Below are positions 33,598 through 43,374 of a DNA stretch of 64,000 bases, one piece after another. The stretch lies in NCBI GenBank assembly GCA_965641885.1, contig OZ282574.1, forward strand, positions 2,232,001 to 2,296,000. Direction: 5' to 3'. Within the stretch, counting starts at the first letter, position 1. The number at the start of each line of letters is the position of its first letter. The translations under genes and the position numbers were made by a program. The notes under the pieces were generated by a model. That model saw only the letters and a list, made by a program, of their open reading frames with translations. It was not told the DNA's origin and did no database searches. Source of the stretch: Pseudophaeobacter sp965641885 (GTDB lineage: Bacteria > Pseudomonadota > Alphaproteobacteria > Rhodobacterales > Rhodobacteraceae).

Positions 33598-35000
33598 AAA
33601 TCTTCTTCCTTTTCAACATGAGCGATACGCGCCCCTGTTTTGTTCGACGTCACAACGCCCAGCGACTTCAGCTTACGATGCAGGGCTGAACGCTCCATCC
33701 CCACAAACGAGGCTGTGCGGCTGATATTGCCGCCAAAACGGTTAATCTGAGTCAAAAGATATTCCCGTTCAAAGGCTTCGCGGGCCTCACGCAGCGGCAG
33801 GGTTGCAAGGGCTCCGGACAGAACCACGCGGCCCTCCTCGACGACTTTTTCTTCTTCGCGCGGCAGATCCCTGACTTCGATGGGACCACTGCCATCGCCC
33901 AGGATCAGCACCCGCTCTACCATGTTCTTAAGCTGACGGACATTGCCCGGCCAGGTCATGGTCTGCATCAAGGCCACGGCCTCGTCTGCAAGATCCCGCA
34001 GGGGCAAGCCCTGGCTCTCGTTGAATTGCGTGATAAAAAATTCGGCCAGTTGCGGAATATCCTCACGCCGGTCAGCCAGTGACGGCACCAGAATCGGCAC
34101 AACATTCAGGCGATGATACAGCTCTTGGCGAAACCGGTCTGCGTTGATCTCGATCTCAAGATCCTTGCTGGTCGCGGAAATCACCCTCAGGTCGACACGC
34201 ACCTTGTCGTTGCCGCCAACCCGCTGGAATTGCTGATCAACCAGCACCCTGAGGATCTTTGACTGGGTTCCAAGCGGCATATCTGCCACCTCGTCAAAGA
34301 AGATCACCCCGCCATGTGCCTGTTCCAGCAGTCCGGGCTCTACGCCACGCTCTGAGGTTTCGCGACCAAACAACACCTCCTCCATGCGATCCGGCTCAAT
34401 GCCAGCGCAGCTCACGGTGATAAAGGGCGCGGCGGTCCGGGCAGAATTTGTGTGAATATAGCGCGCTGCGATTTCCTTGCCGCTGCCAGCAGGCCCACTC
34501 AGCAACACCCGCCCGTTGGATTTGGTGACCTTGTCCAGCTGGCCAATAAGGCCGCGGAACGCCGCAGAAGAGCCGATCATTTCAGAGCTGCCAGTCTCTT
34601 TACGGCGCAGATCGGTGTTCTCACGCCGCAGTTGCGACGCCTCCATTGCGCGCCGGATCACCACCATCAGCTGGTCGATATTGAAGGGCTTTTCGATAAA
34701 ATCATAGGCCCCCTGCTTGATCGCGGCCACTGCGATTTCGATATTGCCATGACCAGAGATGATGACCACCGGCACCTCCGGGTTGTCCCGTTTGACGGTT
34801 TTGAGAATATCAATGCCGTCCATCTGGCTGTCCTTTAGCCAGATGTCGAGAATAAGCAGCGACGGCAATTCCTGATTAAGCAGCGTCATGCAATCTTCGG
34901 AATTGCCTGCTTTGCGCGTCGCATAGCCTTCATCTTCGAGGATGTCGGAAATCAACTCGCGGATATCACGTTCATCATCAACAATCAGAATATCACTCAT
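33591..35000 (-). CDS. ntrX: nitrogen regulation response regulator NtrX
   Basis: A 469-residue response regulator. Receiver domain at residues 1-120 with phospho-acceptor Asp52 (LLILDIWLKD); AAA+ domain with Walker A GPAGSGKEIAARY and FFDEVADMP; C-terminal Fis-type HTH (GNISRTASFVGMERSALHRKLKSLGV). The sigma-54 contact loop GAFTGA is absent: the region reads EEVLFGRETSERGVEPG. Partner of NtrY, whose gene overlaps it by 4 nt. In alphaproteobacteria NtrYX links nitrogen, redox and envelope control. Confidence 0.96.
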   Translation of the reverse strand: MSDILIVDDERDIRELISDILEDEGYATRKAGNSEDCMTLLNQELPSLLILDIWLKDSQMDGIDILKTVKRDNPEVPVVIISGHGNIEIAVAAIKQGAYDFIEKPFNIDQLMVVIRRAMEASQLRRENTDLRRKETGSSEMIGSSAAFRGLIGQLDKVTKSNGRVLLSGPAGSGKEIAARYIHTNSARTAAPFITVSCAGIEPDRMEEVLFGRETSERGVEPGLLEQAHGGVIFFDEVADMPLGTQSKILRVLVDQQFQRVGGNDKVRVDLRVISATSKDLEIEINADRFRQELYHRLNVVPILVPSLADRREDIPQLAEFFITQFNESQGLPLRDLADEAVALMQTMTWPGNVRQLKNMVERVLILGDGSGPIEVRDLPREEEKVVEEGRVVLSGALATLPLREAREAFEREYLLTQINRFGGNISRTASFVGMERSALHRKLKSLGVVTSNKTGARIAHVEKEEDLV

Positions 35001-37237
35001 GTCAGACCTGCTTTCACTGTATTCCGGTTCACCTGCGCCGCGCTGGCAGCAGCGGGCAAGCGAATAACTGCCATGGCACCAGAATGCTGGTGCCCTTCAA
35101 AAATCGGTGCATCCTCTAGCGAGAGTGTACCGCCATGCTCTTCAATAATCTTCTTCACAATCGGAAGCCCCAAGCCGGTGCCCTCATTGCGCGTCGTCAC
35201 GTAGGGCTCAAACAGCCGGGCGCGATCTTCGGGTAAGCCGATGCCATTGTCGGCGATTGTGATTTCATAGCCGTCGCCCTGAGCCCGCGCGAGAGCGATA
35301 CGGATTTGCGGCTCCACTGGCACATCTGGCTTCTTTTTGTGCAGAGTTTCAATTGCTTCACCGGCGTTCTTGATCAAATTTGTCAGGGCCTGTCCGATCA
35401 TGGTCGCATCCAGATCCGCCCAGAGAGGTGCCTCTGGCAAATCAGCAGTGATCGCAACACCGGGCTGCCCAGTCTGCTGCAGAACCACCGCATCGCGGAC
35501 CAGCTTTACCAGATCCTCCTCGCGACGGTCTGGTTCTGGCATACGTGCAAATTTGGAAAACTCGTTCACGATCCGACGCAGATCATTGGTTTGGCGTATG
35601 ATCACATCGGTCATCGCCTCGAGATTGTCACTGTTTTCTTCGCCCAGCATCGGCGCGAACTTTCGCTTTATCCGCTCCGCGCTCAACTGAATGGGCGTCA
35701 GTGGGTTTTTAATTTCATGGGCAATCCGGCGGGCAACATCGCCCCAAGCGGCCATACGCTGGGCAGACACCAGATCAGTCACATCATCAAAGGCCACCAC
35801 ATAGCCCTCCAGCCGACCGTCCTCGGAGCGACGCCGCGACATCCGCACCAGCAGGTTTTCCAGACGCCCCTGACGGGTGACTTTGATCTCATCCTGTTCC
35901 GCCTCACCGCCACTGGCAACAAGGGTTTCATACAGAGCTCCGAATTCCGGAATAGCCACGGAAAGAGCGAGAGATTGCTGATCTTCATGCCAATCCAGCA
36001 GGCGTTCTGCAGAACGGTTCACAAACGTGATCTTGCCCGCGTCATCTAGCCCAACCACGCCCGAGGTCACCGAGGAAAGAACGGAATCAAACAACCGTCG
36101 GCGGCGCTCGATCTGATCGGTGTTTTCCAACAATGTGGCCCGTTGTGCGCGCAACTCATGGGTCATCTGGTTGAAATAGTGGCCAAGTTGAGAAATTTCA
36201 TCGCCGCCATTTTCCTCTGGCACCCGAACGTTGAGATCACCGCCCCCCACGCGCTGTGCCGCCACAGTCAGACGTCCCACCGGACGTGACAGACGTTCAG
36301 CGAACCATATGCCCAACCACATGGCGGCGAGGATCAAGATCAAAGCAAACCCAATGTACAACAGACCAAATTCAAACAAGACACGCCCACGCTCATTCTC
36401 AAGCTGCTGATACAGCAGGGCGGTTTCTTTTGTTTCATCCAGCAGATTCAACAGGGCGCCGTCAACGTCGCGGCTGATATAGAGGAACCGGTCAACAAAG
36501 GCCGCAAGCCGCACCAGGGCACGGAACTCGTTGTTGTCCCAGTCCTGAATAATGGTCATGCCATCGAGACTGGCGCGGGAAATGTCCTCGGCACTGGGGC
36601 GTTCAAAATCAAACTCGTATGAACGTTCGCCGCGGGCCCGAATGCGCCCGGTGCCATCAATCACATAGGCCTCCCGCAAGCCGCGCTGGATCTGCAACTG
36701 GCCCTGCGTCAATATCTGACGCAACTCAGCGTCGTTCATAAAAAAGCTGCGGCTGCGGCTTTGATCCAGGAACCGCGCAAGCGCCTGTGCATCGGCGGAA
36801 ATATCGCGCCGCTGTTCTTCTTGATAGGCCTCTGCTGCAGACAGCGAGCTGCCAATCACCTGACGGACACGCTGCGAGAACCACCCCTCAAGCCCGACAT
36901 TCACCGTGAGCACGGCAAAAACAGCGACAATTACGGTCGGCCCCAGCGCCAAAAACCCAAAGGCGCCGATCAGGCGCAAATGTAGGCGAGAACCCGCCGA
37001 TTTGGACCGGCGGGCCGCAAACAGCCTGACAATCTGCGTCAGCACCAGGGCGGCAATGGCCATGATATAGACCATGTCCGCCAGCAGAATCAGTCGCAAT
37101 GGCCGTGAAGAGGCGCCATGGCCAAGCGGGCCAAAGATCAAAAAGGTGAGCAACGCCAGAAGAGGTCCCAGCACAACCATGCCAAGTGTGCCGATATTGC
37201 GGGCCTGGCGCGTTTTACGCCATCGGTCCAAGGTCAT
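34997..37237 (-). CDS. ntrY: nitrogen regulation sensor histidine kinase NtrY
   Basis: A 746-residue membrane sensor kinase. Membrane helices occur near residues 20-70 and 80-110 and again near 285-310, flanking a periplasmic domain; then HAMP (RLSRPVGRLTVAAQRVGGGDLNV), PAS, H-box with catalytic His (IAHEIKNPLTPIQL), and an ATPase domain with NLIKNAGEA and GIGLPEDRARLFEPYVTTR. ATG 37237 is preferred over the upstream GTG 37279 because a promoter-like sequence sits at 37289-37315. It overlaps ntrX by 4 nt. Confidence 0.93.
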   Translation of the reverse strand: MTLDRWRKTRQARNIGTLGMVVLGPLLALLTFLIFGPLGHGASSRPLRLILLADMVYIMAIAALVLTQIVRLFAARRSKSAGSRLHLRLIGAFGFLALGPTVIVAVFAVLTVNVGLEGWFSQRVRQVIGSSLSAAEAYQEEQRRDISADAQALARFLDQSRSRSFFMNDAELRQILTQGQLQIQRGLREAYVIDGTGRIRARGERSYEFDFERPSAEDISRASLDGMTIIQDWDNNEFRALVRLAAFVDRFLYISRDVDGALLNLLDETKETALLYQQLENERGRVLFEFGLLYIGFALILILAAMWLGIWFAERLSRPVGRLTVAAQRVGGGDLNVRVPEENGGDEISQLGHYFNQMTHELRAQRATLLENTDQIERRRRLFDSVLSSVTSGVVGLDDAGKITFVNRSAERLLDWHEDQQSLALSVAIPEFGALYETLVASGGEAEQDEIKVTRQGRLENLLVRMSRRRSEDGRLEGYVVAFDDVTDLVSAQRMAAWGDVARRIAHEIKNPLTPIQLSAERIKRKFAPMLGEENSDNLEAMTDVIIRQTNDLRRIVNEFSKFARMPEPDRREEDLVKLVRDAVVLQQTGQPGVAITADLPEAPLWADLDATMIGQALTNLIKNAGEAIETLHKKKPDVPVEPQIRIALARAQGDGYEITIADNGIGLPEDRARLFEPYVTTRNEGTGLGLPIVKKIIEEHGGTLSLEDAPIFEGHQHSGAMAVIRLPAAASAAQVNRNTVKAGLT

Positions 37238-37288
37238 AAATGGCCAATACCCGATCCAAATGTGTGACTTTTGCGCCACGCAGCATCC

Positions 37289-37315
37289 TCATTCTAATGT
37301 GCGACCACACAGGTC
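37289..37315 (-). promoter_or_regulatory. candidate ntrYX promoter
   Basis: On the minus strand TTGACC (37315-37310) and TAGAAT (37294-37289) lie 15 bp apart in the 141-bp ntrC-ntrY gap. Both boxes match well, but the spacing is shorter than the usual 17 bp. It would give a leader of about 45 nt to ATG 37237. Confidence 0.35.
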
Positions 37316-37378
37316 AACCGCCATATGTCGTGGTTACTCCAAATGCGAAACATCTGGCGTCACAATCATGTGGCGATA

Positions 37379-38746
37379 TTACATCAGCTTGCGGCGACGT
37401 GTCACCTCTATATCCAGATCAGTGATCTTCTTTCGCAGGGTATTGCGGTTTATTCCCAAAAGTTCGGCACATTTTGCCTGATTTCCGCCGGTGGCCGACA
37501 GAGCGATCTCGATCAAAGGCGCCTCCACCTCGCGCAGGATGCGGGTGTAGAGGCCGGGCGGTGGCAAAATATCGCCATGCAGATCAAAATAGCGCTGCAG
37601 GTGACGCGCCACCGAATCCGCCAGTTTTTCATTTACGGTGCCACCGATAACCGGCCCCGCATCATTCTGCGGCCCCAAAGCGGCGGCAACTTCGGTTCTG
37701 GCAACCTCTTCACTGCGGGCCGTCAAAGCCAGGCGCCGCACCAGGTTTTCCAGCTGACGCACATTCCCCGGCCAGGCACAGTGCCGCATCATTTCAATGG
37801 CATCGGCGCTGAACCGGCGATGCGGCGCCCCGTCATTCTCGGCTTTCACCAAAAAGTGCTCTGACAACAGGGCGATATCCTCAACCCGCTCGCGCAGGCT
37901 TGGCACTCTGAGTTCGGTCCCCGAGATCCGGTAAAACAAATCCTGACGCAGACCACCGCTTTCCATCGCGGCTGCAGGGTCTTTCTGGCTGGTCGCCATG
38001 AAACGGGGCGCATGATTGCCAGGAGAATCCATCATCCGCACCAGACGTGCCTGGGCCTCGTCCGGCAGATCCACCAGCTCATCAATCAACAGACTGCCGC
38101 CCTTGACCTCGGCAAGCAGACGCGCGGGCCCCTCCAATGCCATCAGGTCAGCCTCGGAGGCCGTGACAAACGGCAGGGTTCTGCGGTCGGAAAAATCATG
38201 CACTGCCCGCGCGATCAGCGACTTTCCGGTGCCGCTTTCGCCCGTGATCATCAGCGGCATATCCGTGTTCATCACCCGCGCAATCAGCCGGTACAGAGCC
38301 TGCATCACCTCGGTTCGCCCCACCAGAGGCAGGTCTTCCGGGCGCTCCTGCTCTACTGTCGTCACCTTGCTGGGAGATTTGCGCGATTCCGCCATCGCCT
38401 TGGCGGTGCGTTTCATCAGTTCCGGCAAATCAAAGGGCTTTGGCAAATAGTCATAGGCCTCGGCTTCCGCCGCTTTGATCGCTGTCATGATTGTGTTTTG
38501 TGCGGAGATCACGATCACCGGCAGGCCGGGGCGGTCTTCGGCGATCTTGGGCAACATCTCCAGCCCATTGCCATCAGGCATGACAACATCCGAGATCACA
38601 ACGTCGCCCTTCCCTTCAGCGACCCAGCGCATCAGGGTGGTGAGCGACGAGGTCGCATGCACCCGGCAGCCGGCCCGAGTCAGCGCCTGGGTCAGAACGG
38701 TTCGGATAGTGCGGTCGTCGTCTGCTACAAGAACGGTGCCGTCCAT
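37379..38746 (-). CDS. ntrC: nitrogen regulation response regulator NtrC (GAFTGA-less)
   Basis: A 455-residue response regulator. Receiver with Asp53 (VVISDVVMPDGNG), AAA+ domain with Walker A TGESGTGKSLIARAV and SLLIDELVDLP, Fis HTH at the C-terminus (GGNQAKCAELLGINRNTLRKK). The GAFTGA loop is deleted; after LPFVTASEAD comes LMALEGPARLLAEVKGG. This is the Rhodobacter-type NtrC that in R. capsulatus activates sigma-70 promoters. It is followed by a 3-bp gap from ntrB and forms the nifR3-ntrB-ntrC operon. Confidence 0.96.
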   Translation of the reverse strand: MDGTVLVADDDRTIRTVLTQALTRAGCRVHATSSLTTLMRWVAEGKGDVVISDVVMPDGNGLEMLPKIAEDRPGLPVIVISAQNTIMTAIKAAEAEAYDYLPKPFDLPELMKRTAKAMAESRKSPSKVTTVEQERPEDLPLVGRTEVMQALYRLIARVMNTDMPLMITGESGTGKSLIARAVHDFSDRRTLPFVTASEADLMALEGPARLLAEVKGGSLLIDELVDLPDEAQARLVRMMDSPGNHAPRFMATSQKDPAAAMESGGLRQDLFYRISGTELRVPSLRERVEDIALLSEHFLVKAENDGAPHRRFSADAIEMMRHCAWPGNVRQLENLVRRLALTARSEEVARTEVAAALGPQNDAGPVIGGTVNEKLADSVARHLQRYFDLHGDILPPPGLYTRILREVEAPLIEIALSATGGNQAKCAELLGINRNTLRKKITDLDIEVTRRRKLM

Positions 38747-38749
38747 GGG

Positions 38750-39829
38750 TTATTTCTCCTGCGGTTCTGCGTCTTTTGGGGTGCGGGACAAGGAGAGCCG
38801 GAACACGGTTCGTCCCGGCACCGAGTCCACTGAAATCCAGCCATTGTGTTCGGCGATGATCTTGCTCACCAATGCAAGGCCAAGACCTGTTCCGTTTTCA
38901 CGCCCCGAAACAAAGGGGTCAAAAACATCGTTGCGGATGGCCTCAGGCAGCCCGGGGCCATCATCAATTACTTCGATCTGAAGGGGCAAGAGTTTGCCGG
39001 TGCCATCACTGCGACGCAATCGGAAAGAATGCTCATAATAGCTGTGGATCCGAATGGTGCCACCGTTTGGACCTGCGGCTTCAGAGGCGTTTTTCAGCAG
39101 GTTTAGCACCACCTGAAGCAGCTGATCAGCATCGCCCCAGGCCAGCGGCAGCGAGGGATCATAATCCTCAACAATTGTCATATGGGCCCCGAAACCCAAA
39201 AGGGCCGACCGCCGCGCCCGGTCCAGCACATCATGCAGATTGACCGGCTTAAAGTCGGGCTCGCTCAGATTGCCGAACTGTTCAACCTGATCCAACAGCT
39301 TTACGATGCGGCGGCTCTCGCTGACGATAAGATCCGTAAGTTCAACATCGTCTCCGGTCAGGTTCATGCTCAAAAGCTGTGCAGCTCCCGTGATCCCCGC
39401 CAGCGGGTTCTTGATCTCATGCGCCAGCATTTCGGCCATACCGATGGCCGATTGCGCCGCTGATTTTGCCGAATGGTTCTGTGTCATGCGCGCCGCCAGC
39501 TCACGCGGCGACAGCAGTAGCAGCATATGCCCCGCCTGCCCCTGAACCGGCGCAATCTGCACCCCACATTGCAAGGGTGCACGCGTGCGGGACCCGACGT
39601 CGATGTCATTGACAAACAGCGGTGTGCCCTGCGCCCGCGACCGGTCAAATGAGGCCTCAATCGGCGCATCAATTGCAATCTGCTCCCAGACAGGCTGACC
39701 AAGAAGGGCACGTCTGGAGGTGTTCAAAAACCCTTCTGCCGCAGAATTTGCATCCAGAATGCGATTGTCCGCTCCGATCAGAAAGGCCGGAACCGGCAGA
39801 GAGGCCCAAAGGGCAGCATCTGAGATCAT
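38750..39829 (-). CDS. ntrB: nitrogen regulation sensor histidine kinase NtrB
   Basis: A 359-residue soluble kinase with an N-terminal PAS domain (PAFLIGADNRILDANSAAEGF), catalytic His137 in MLAHEIKNPLAGITGAAQLL, and an ATPase domain (NLLKNASEA; IDDGPGLPEAI; GTGLGLALVSKI). It phosphorylates NtrC when nitrogen is short, under PII protein control. Start overlaps the dusB stop (39826-39829), showing tight coupling. Confidence 0.96.
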   Translation of the reverse strand: MISDAALWASLPVPAFLIGADNRILDANSAAEGFLNTSRRALLGQPVWEQIAIDAPIEASFDRSRAQGTPLFVNDIDVGSRTRAPLQCGVQIAPVQGQAGHMLLLLSPRELAARMTQNHSAKSAAQSAIGMAEMLAHEIKNPLAGITGAAQLLSMNLTGDDVELTDLIVSESRRIVKLLDQVEQFGNLSEPDFKPVNLHDVLDRARRSALLGFGAHMTIVEDYDPSLPLAWGDADQLLQVVLNLLKNASEAAGPNGGTIRIHSYYEHSFRLRRSDGTGKLLPLQIEVIDDGPGLPEAIRNDVFDPFVSGRENGTGLGLALVSKIIAEHNGWISVDSVPGRTVFRLSLSRTPKDAEPQEK

Positions 39830-40812
39830 TGAGGTCTGTCCCCTTCGTCATTAACCAGGGCATCAGGCAAAAGGCGCAGAACCTGCTCTGGAGCTTTTTG
39901 TGTCAAAACCTGTCGCCGCAGGGACGCAGGCGTCTGGGATTGATCCATGTACCACCCCAGGTGCTTGCGCGCGACACGCAGCCCCAGCTCTGCGCCATAA
40001 AACGCCAACATTGCCTCGTAATGCGCTGAAACCATTTGAATGAGATCGGCGCCCTCTGGAGCCGTCGGCGCGGCACTGCCCCAGATATCATGCGCAACCT
40101 GGGCCAGCAGCCAGGGCTTGCCCTGTATGCCCCGACCGATCATGACACCATCGGCGCCGGAGCAGGCCAGTGCCTCGCGCGCACTAGAGGCCCCCAGGAT
40201 ATCACCATTGGCCAGAACGGGCACAGACACGGCCTCTTTAATGGCGCGGATGGCCGTCCAGTCGGCGCGGCCTTTGTAAAACTGACACCGGGTGCGACCA
40301 TGGATTGTCACCATCTGAACCCCGGCAGCTTCGGCGCGCGCAGCAACCGAGGCCGCATTCAGGCAATTGTCGTCCCAGCCAAGCCGGGTCTTGAGGGTCA
40401 CAGGAATATCAACCGCCGCCACCACGGCCTCGATCAGAGAGAGCGCATGATCGGGTGTTTTCAGCAGAGCAGACCCGGAATAGCCATTGGTCACCTTCTT
40501 GGCAGGGCAGCCCATATTGATGTCAATCATCCGGGCACCGCGATCCGCCACCTGACGCGCGGCCTCAGCCATCCAGCTCGCCTCGCGCCCCGCAAGCTGC
40601 ACGGCCGTGTTCTCGACATCGGCGCTTAATTCGGCGCGTTCGCGCACGCCGGGCTTGGCCTGCACCATTTCCTGGCTTGCGACCATCTCGCTCACCATCA
40701 GCCCGACCCCAAAAGAGCGCACCAGATCGCGAAACGGGCGATCGGTGATTCCAGCCATGGGGGCCAGTGCAATGGGCGGTGTCAGAGAGGTGGTTCCGAG
40801 GGTGAAGGACAA
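39826..40812 (-). CDS. dusB: tRNA-dihydrouridine synthase DusB (NifR3)
   Basis: A 328-residue flavoprotein with ALAPMAGITDRPFRDLVR, INMGCPAKKVTNGYSGSALL, VTIHGRTRCQFYKG and GVMIGRGIQGKPW, all standard for DusB. It reduces uridines to dihydrouridine in tRNA. It is the first gene of the ntr operon, known as nifR3 in R. capsulatus. No ATG gives a normal N-terminus; TTG 40812 with AGGA upstream (GGATTAGGCAG) is the best start. The frame stays open to 40968. Confidence 0.93.
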   Translation of the reverse strand: MSFTLGTTSLTPPIALAPMAGITDRPFRDLVRSFGVGLMVSEMVASQEMVQAKPGVRERAELSADVENTAVQLAGREASWMAEAARQVADRGARMIDINMGCPAKKVTNGYSGSALLKTPDHALSLIEAVVAAVDIPVTLKTRLGWDDNCLNAASVAARAEAAGVQMVTIHGRTRCQFYKGRADWTAIRAIKEAVSVPVLANGDILGASSAREALACSGADGVMIGRGIQGKPWLLAQVAHDIWGSAAPTAPEGADLIQMVSAHYEAMLAFYGAELGLRVARKHLGWYMDQSQTPASLRRQVLTQKAPEQVLRLLPDALVNDEGDRPQ

Positions 40813-41040
40813 CTGCCTAATCCTTGTGCAAGTGACGATTTTATAACCGAAGCCCCTGCTATTGGACAATGAATGCGCCCTTCGCAAGCGCACAATAATG
40901 ATGTAACGCCTATTTTTTAAGCACAATGCCGCAGGTGATTGCCACCGGAAGCGGCAGAACATAAACATTCGGCAACGCTGGCTACAGTGTTGACCAGAAT
41001 GTTGACCTCAGCATTGGCCGCAACATGAGAGAGGGCCTCA

Positions 41041-42213
41041 ATGACAACAGCCGCCTTAATCGTTGCAGCCGGACGCGGCATCCGCGCGGGCGGGGATGTG
41101 CCAAAACAATGGCGCCAACTGCAGGGCCAGAGGGTCATCGACTGGACCCTGAAGGCCTTTCGCGACGCCGGGGTGCAAACCATTGCCCTGGTTCTGTCGC
41201 CCGAGGACCAGACCGCCTGGGAGAGCTTTCGCGATGACACGGACGTCATTCTAACCACAGGAGGTGCTGAACGGGCGATCTCGGTGCAAAACGGCCTGCG
41301 CGCCCTGATGGGACGCGGCATCACCAAGGTATTGATCCATGACGCCGCCCGGCCCTGCACCAGCCAGGCCCTGATCTCATCGGTGATAGAGGCGCTGGAC
41401 ACAGCTCCGGCAGCGGCACCTGCGCTTGCGATCACAGATGCACTTTGGTCCGGCGCCAATGACCGGGTGACTGGAACCCGTGACAGAAACGGGCTTTATG
41501 CGGCCCAGACACCGCAAGGGTTCCGGTTTGAGGCGATTCTTGCAGCACATACGGCCCACTCCGGCGGAGCTGCTGACGATGTGGAGGTGGCCCGCGCCGC
41601 CGGGCTTGACGTGACAATCGTTGCGGGCGAGCCAGACAATATAAAGATCACCAGGCCCGAGGATTTTGCCCGTGCCGCCAGAATTTTGGAAACGGAACAG
41701 ACTTTGGAAACGAAAGAGGCAATGGCTATCAATTTGGATGTCAGACTGGGAAATGGCTATGACGTGCACCGGTTTGGCCCCGGCAACAGCGTCACTCTTT
41801 GTGGCGTCGAGGTGCCGCATGATCGCAGCCTGCAGGGGCATTCTGACGCCGATGTCGGCATGCATGCGGTGACGGATGCGATTTATGGTGCTCTGGCGCA
41901 GGGAGACATTGGCCAGCACTTCCCGCCCTCTGATCCGCAGTGGAAAGGCGCTGCCAGTAAAATTTTTCTGCGCCACGCCGCCAATCTGGCGCGCGAGATG
42001 GGGTTTCAGATCTCCAATGTGGACTGCACTCTGGTCTGTGAATACCCAAAGGTCGGGCCGCACGCCGCAGCAATGCGCGCCGCAATGGCCATGATACTCG
42101 ACATTGACGACAGCCGCGTCTCCGTCAAGGCCACCACCTCCGAGCGCCTTGGCTTTACCGGTCGCAGCGAAGGCATCGCCTCGATTGCCACAGCCGCGCT
42201 GGTGAAGACATGA
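41041..42213 (+). CDS. ispDF: bifunctional IspD/IspF isoprenoid enzyme
   Basis: A 390-residue fusion. Residues 1-220 are IspD (AALIVAAGRGIRAGGDVPKQW; LIHDAARPC; YAAQTPQGF), which makes CDP-methylerythritol. Residues about 230-390 are IspF (GNGYDVHRFGPG; LQGHSDADVGMHAVTDAIYG; GDIGQHFPPSDPQWKG), which forms the cyclic diphosphate. The fusion is common in alphaproteobacteria and joins two steps of the MEP pathway. pgpA starts 4 nt before its end. Confidence 0.97.
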   Translation: MTTAALIVAAGRGIRAGGDVPKQWRQLQGQRVIDWTLKAFRDAGVQTIALVLSPEDQTAWESFRDDTDVILTTGGAERAISVQNGLRALMGRGITKVLIHDAARPCTSQALISSVIEALDTAPAAAPALAITDALWSGANDRVTGTRDRNGLYAAQTPQGFRFEAILAAHTAHSGGAADDVEVARAAGLDVTIVAGEPDNIKITRPEDFARAARILETEQTLETKEAMAINLDVRLGNGYDVHRFGPGNSVTLCGVEVPHDRSLQGHSDADVGMHAVTDAIYGALAQGDIGQHFPPSDPQWKGAASKIFLRHAANLAREMGFQISNVDCTLVCEYPKVGPHAAAMRAAMAMILDIDDSRVSVKATTSERLGFTGRSEGIASIATAALVKT

Positions 42214-42707
42214 AGGCCGCGACGCTCATAGGCACCGTCGCAGGCGTTGGCTATCTGCGCCCGGCGCCCGGAACTTGGGGCTCGCTTGCCGCGCTGCCGC
42301 TGGCCTATGGGCTGCATCTGCTGGGCGGCTTTCCACTGCTGGCGCTTGCAACACTTGCTGTCTGCATCGCCGGATACTGGGCCACCGCCGAGATGACCCG
42401 GGGACAAGACAATCACGACCCATCCGAGATTGTCATTGATGAGGTGGCCGGCCAATGGCTGGCGATCTGGGCCATTTCCTATCCGGCCTGGTCGCATGAC
42501 ATCGCCATCTCGGCGCTCTGGCCTGGCTGGGTTGCAGCCTTTGCGCTGTTCCGTCTGTTTGATATCTGGAAGCCCGGACCAGTCGGATGGGCTGATCGAA
42601 AAACCGGACCTATGGGCGTGATGCTGGATGATGTTATCGCCGGCATCCTGGCCGCGCTGGGCGTGGCTGCGCTCGCTGGGTTCAGCCATGGGGTATTGGG
42701 GCTATGA
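42210..42707 (+). CDS. pgpA: phosphatidylglycerophosphatase A
   Basis: A 165-residue membrane phosphatase with the family motifs GYLRPAPGTWGSLAAL, DPSEIVIDEVAGQW, LFRLFDIWKPGPV and GPMGVMLDDVIAGI. It makes phosphatidylglycerol from its phosphate precursor. Four-nt overlaps link it to ispDF before and pncC after, so the three genes form one operon. Confidence 0.94.
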   Translation: MKAATLIGTVAGVGYLRPAPGTWGSLAALPLAYGLHLLGGFPLLALATLAVCIAGYWATAEMTRGQDNHDPSEIVIDEVAGQWLAIWAISYPAWSHDIAISALWPGWVAAFALFRLFDIWKPGPVGWADRKTGPMGVMLDDVIAGILAALGVAALAGFSHGVLGL

Positions 42708-43222
42708 CAGAGAAGACGGCAGAGAAACAATCCTCGCCCCCCGTAGATGTCGCGCGCCTGATTTCCCGCGCCGCGGCCCTTGGGGTGACAATCGCTACGG
42801 CAGAAAGCTGCACCGGCGGGATGGTCGCCGCTGCCCTTACGGATATCCCCGGATCCTCTGCCGTGTTGGATCGCGGCTTTGTCACCTATTCCAATGACGC
42901 CAAAATAGACCTGCTCGGGGTCCGTCCAGAGACCCTGGCCTCCCATGGTGCCGTGAGCGAACAGGTTGCCACCGAGATGTGCGCAGGCGCCCTAAAGCGG
43001 GCAAAGGTCAGCATTGCTGTGTCCATCACCGGCATCGCAGGTCCAGGTGGCTCTGAGCACAAACCCGAAGGGCGCGTCTGCTTTGGGCTGGCACAACAAG
43101 ACCAGGCGGCATTTGTCGAGACCATCGAGTTTGGCGCTCTGGGACGGGCGCAGGTGCGCGCCGCCAGCTGCAGCCATGCCCTGCACTTGCTGCAGAGGGC
43201 CATTTCGCAAATGGAACAGTAA
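42704..43222 (+). CDS. pncC: CinA-family nicotinamide-nucleotide amidohydrolase
   Basis: A 172-residue stand-alone CinA C-terminal domain. Motifs: TIATAESCTGGMVAAALTD with the catalytic Ser, RGFVTYSNDAKIDLLGV, and SITGIAGPGGSEHKPEGRVC. It deamidates nicotinamide mononucleotide to recycle NAD parts. It overlaps pgpA by 4 nt. Confidence 0.93.
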   Translation: MTEKTAEKQSSPPVDVARLISRAAALGVTIATAESCTGGMVAAALTDIPGSSAVLDRGFVTYSNDAKIDLLGVRPETLASHGAVSEQVATEMCAGALKRAKVSIAVSITGIAGPGGSEHKPEGRVCFGLAQQDQAAFVETIEFGALGRAQVRAASCSHALHLLQRAISQMEQ

Positions 43223-43313
43223 TTAGGCAGTAGCCGCTAACAGCTGCCTAAAAATTACTCACTTTTATAAAAGCCCAAGTTTTTGGCGCTTTTGCGCCTC
43301 ATGATGCTTTTTT
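43223..43313 (+). other. two weak hairpins between pncC and amt
   Basis: An 8-bp stem TTAGGCAG/CTGCCTAA (43223-43251) directly follows the pncC stop, and a GGCGC-TTTT-GCGCC hairpin (43285-43298) follows with six Ts only 9 nt later. One of them probably ends the ispDF operon transcript. No clear amt promoter is seen, and no sigma-54 box with correct spacing. Confidence 0.35.
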
Positions 43314-43374
43314 CCCCATTCCAGATCGGGTCTTTGATCCACCAACCACGCAGGCGGGATGGAAGGACGACCCC

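Noticed and set aside
43280..43300. Sigma-54 promoter before amt (TTGGCGCTTTTGCGCC)
   Set aside because: GG and GC are not 10 bp apart as required; the sequence is better explained as a GGCGC/GCGCC hairpin, and NtrC here lacks GAFTGA.
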